Assembly (NCBI GenBank): GCA_016198945.1
Contig: JACQHO010000215.1
Location: 1-8,361 of the forward strand
Direction of reading: 5' to 3'
DNA length: 8,361 nt
DNA from: Nitrospirota bacterium
Lineage (GTDB): Bacteria; Nitrospirota; Nitrospiria; JACQBZ01
Under the pieces are notes generated by a model that saw only the letters and a list, made by a program, of their open reading frames with translations, did no database searches and had not been told where the DNA came from. Positions 7,828 through 8,361 of the stretch are shown here, one piece after another (the stretch's first letter is position 1; each line of letters opens with the position of its first letter). A program made the position numbers and the translations under genes.

Positions 7828-7832
7828 CCTCC
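7828..7832 (-). promoter_or_regulatory. Ribosome binding site that fixes the secD GTG start
   Basis: GGAGG on the minus strand lies nine bases before GTG 7818. An ATG at 7834 overlaps this site but is in another frame and gives only a short unrelated reading, so the GTG is the credible secD start. Confidence 0.75.
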
Positions 7833-7841
7833 ATATTGACT

Positions 7842-7866
7842 GGGGACAGATTTAAAATCTGTCCCC
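7842..7866. repeat. Perfect 25-bp palindrome (GGGGACAG family) between yajC and secD
   Basis: GGGGACAGATTT (7842-7853) and its exact reverse complement (7855-7866) flank a single central base. In RNA this would fold into a stem of about 11 bp with a tiny loop. It begins six bases after the yajC stop and ends nine bases before the secD Shine-Dalgarno. No U-run follows, so it does not look like a Rho-independent terminator. The same GGGGACAG motif occurs twice upstream of yajC, which points to a dispersed REP-like repeat. Confidence 0.8.
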
Positions 7867-7872
7867 GCCCGC

Positions 7873-8223
7873 TCAGGAACCCTCTTCCTGCCCTTCCTGA
7901 AGTTCCGCGATATACTCGCGCCGGACTTTGACCCGGACATTATCCGCAATCTGGACCGTGATCACATCCTTGTTGAGCGCCGCCACGGTGCCCAACACGC
8001 CTCCGGTGGTCAGGACCCGGTCGCCCTTTTTAAGCGCCTCCAGCATGGCCCGGTGTTTTTTTTGCTTCCGCTGCTGGGGAAGGATCAGCAGAAAATAGAA
8101 AACGACAAAGATCAAAACAAACGGCAGAAAAGAAACGAGCATCCCCCCGGGCGCTGCCGACGGACCCGCACCGGGGGCCCCGCCCGCATCCTGAGCCCAT
8201 GCCATCGAAACAAAAAACTCCAT
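7873..8223 (-). CDS. yajC: Preprotein translocase subunit YajC
   Basis: YajC is a small single-span inner-membrane protein found with SecDF and the SecYEG holotranslocon; its exact task is not settled. The 116 residues match the family. The N-terminus MEFFVSMAWAQ resembles the MSFFIS start of E. coli YajC, which supports ATG 8223 over the internal ATG at codon 7. A short Gly/Ala/Pro-rich stretch (12-27) is followed by the membrane helix at about 28-48, then PQQRKQKKH (49-57) and the soluble domain with EALKKGDRVLTTGG (62-75). The end is acidic (EGQEEGS). It is the first gene of the sec cluster in the window. The tgt gene that commonly precedes yajC is not within the 138 bases visible upstream. 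Confidence 0.96.
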   Translation of the reverse strand: MEFFVSMAWAQDAGGAPGAGPSAAPGGMLVSFLPFVLIFVVFYFLLILPQQRKQKKHRAMLEALKKGDRVLTTGGVLGTVAALNKDVITVQIADNVRVKVRREYIAELQEGQEEGS

Positions 8224-8230
8224 TCGTTTT

Positions 8231-8239
8231 TCCTCCTTT
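8231..8239 (-). promoter_or_regulatory. Strong ribosome binding site of yajC
   Basis: AAAGGAGGA on the minus strand lies seven bases before ATG 8223 and is close to the full anti-16S complement. It confirms the yajC start. Confidence 0.8.
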
Positions 8240-8248
8240 TATAACGCT

Positions 8249-8281
8249 GGGGACAGAATTTAACCGGGAGGGGACAGATTT
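8249..8281. repeat. Two direct GGGGACAG repeats upstream of yajC
   Basis: GGGGACAGAATTT (8249-8261) and GGGGACAGATTT (8270-8281) are near-identical direct repeats whose starts are 21 bp apart. The second is identical to an arm of the palindrome at 7842-7866. They lie just before the yajC Shine-Dalgarno, within the likely 5' leader. The form is that of dispersed REP-like repeats; no transposase is visible. Confidence 0.7.
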
Positions 8282-8361
8282 GCCTGCATGCTGCGGGCCT
8301 GCACTCGGCGGTTTGCAGCCGATGTGTCGCAGCAGTCGGCTGCACTTCACCGACTACAGGC
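8282..8361. repeat. Non-coding, inverted-repeat-rich stretch upstream of yajC
   Basis: No gene is evident here. TGCAGCCGA (8314-8322) pairs exactly with TCGGCTGCA (8336-8344) around a 13-base loop. Alternative short stems overlap it: TCGGC/GCCGA at about 8305-8322 and GTCGG/CCGAC at 8335-8354. GCCTGC occurs directly repeated at 8282 and 8297, and GCCTG (8282-8286) is complementary to the last five bases (8357-8361). The structure probably continues beyond the window edge. I found no clear promoter for yajC in it. Confidence 0.5.

Noticed and set aside
7631..7834. A 67-codon minus-strand frame starting at ATG 7834, as a possible SecM/VemP-like arrest peptide before secD
   Set aside because: The ATG overlaps the secD Shine-Dalgarno, has no ribosome binding site of its own, and nearly the whole frame overlaps secD out of frame. 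The peptide has no hydrophobic signal sequence or recognisable arrest motif.
7842..7866. Palindrome as a Rho-independent terminator of yajC
   Set aside because: No U-run follows the stem on the minus strand, and secD and secF lie directly downstream in the expected operon order.
8224..8361. Promoter for yajC
   Set aside because: TTATAA and TTAAAT occur near the start, but no acceptable -35 hexamer lies 16-18 bp upstream, and TTATAA would place the start site within the Shine-Dalgarno. The real promoter may be beyond the edge.
8282..8361. tRNA or small structured RNA gene
   Set aside because: There are several short inverted repeats, but no cloverleaf with acceptor, anticodon and T arms can be assembled, and no TTC T-loop motif is present.

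Overview
The window is ordinary bacterial chromosome and carries a compact block of housekeeping genes, all on the minus strand. Read in the direction of transcription (right to left), the order is yajC, secD, secF, an uncommon DUF4388/J-domain/TPR protein gene, recJ, and a bifunctional (p)ppGpp synthetase/hydrolase gene (rel/spoT type) that runs off the left edge. No frame is broken and I see no tRNA, rRNA, CRISPR array or transposase. The sequence looks GC-rich, with GATC/CCGG-rich codons and long antisense reading frames that are by-products of codon use. Separate SecD and SecF, and a DUF4388 (PATAN-like) protein fused to a J domain and TPRs, suggest a Gram-negative lineage such as Nitrospirota or the former Deltaproteobacteria. 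That placement is a low-confidence inference.

Right part (about 5224-8361): yajC, secD and secF encode the accessory membrane complex that works with SecYEG. Each has a good Shine-Dalgarno sequence, and secD starts at GTG. The 138 bases upstream of yajC hold no gene. They contain two direct copies of a GGGGACAG motif and a stretch rich in inverted repeats. A perfect 25-bp palindrome built from the same motif lies between yajC and secD, so yajC is bracketed by REP-like repeats.

Middle (3511-5223): the 534-residue DUF4388/J/TPR protein starts 14 bp after secF and is probably the last gene of the sec transcript. The 108-bp gap after it carries a near-consensus sigma-70 promoter for recJ. The -10 element lies so close to the recJ ATG that the mRNA should be leaderless or nearly so. 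Two adjoining palindromes cover the -35 element and spacer, and two helically phased A-tracts lie upstream.

Left part (1-3510): recJ (single-strand-specific 5'-3' exonuclease) and rel form a tightly coupled pair: the recJ stop and the rel start are one base apart, and the rel Shine-Dalgarno lies inside recJ. The order sec genes - recJ - relA recalls the Firmicute arrangement (secDF, recJ, apt, relA in Bacillus), but apt is absent here and the DUF4388/J/TPR gene is inserted.

I see no evidence for a new defence or mobile system. The points most worth a second look are the recJ promoter architecture, the DUF4388/J/TPR protein and the REP-like repeats around yajC.
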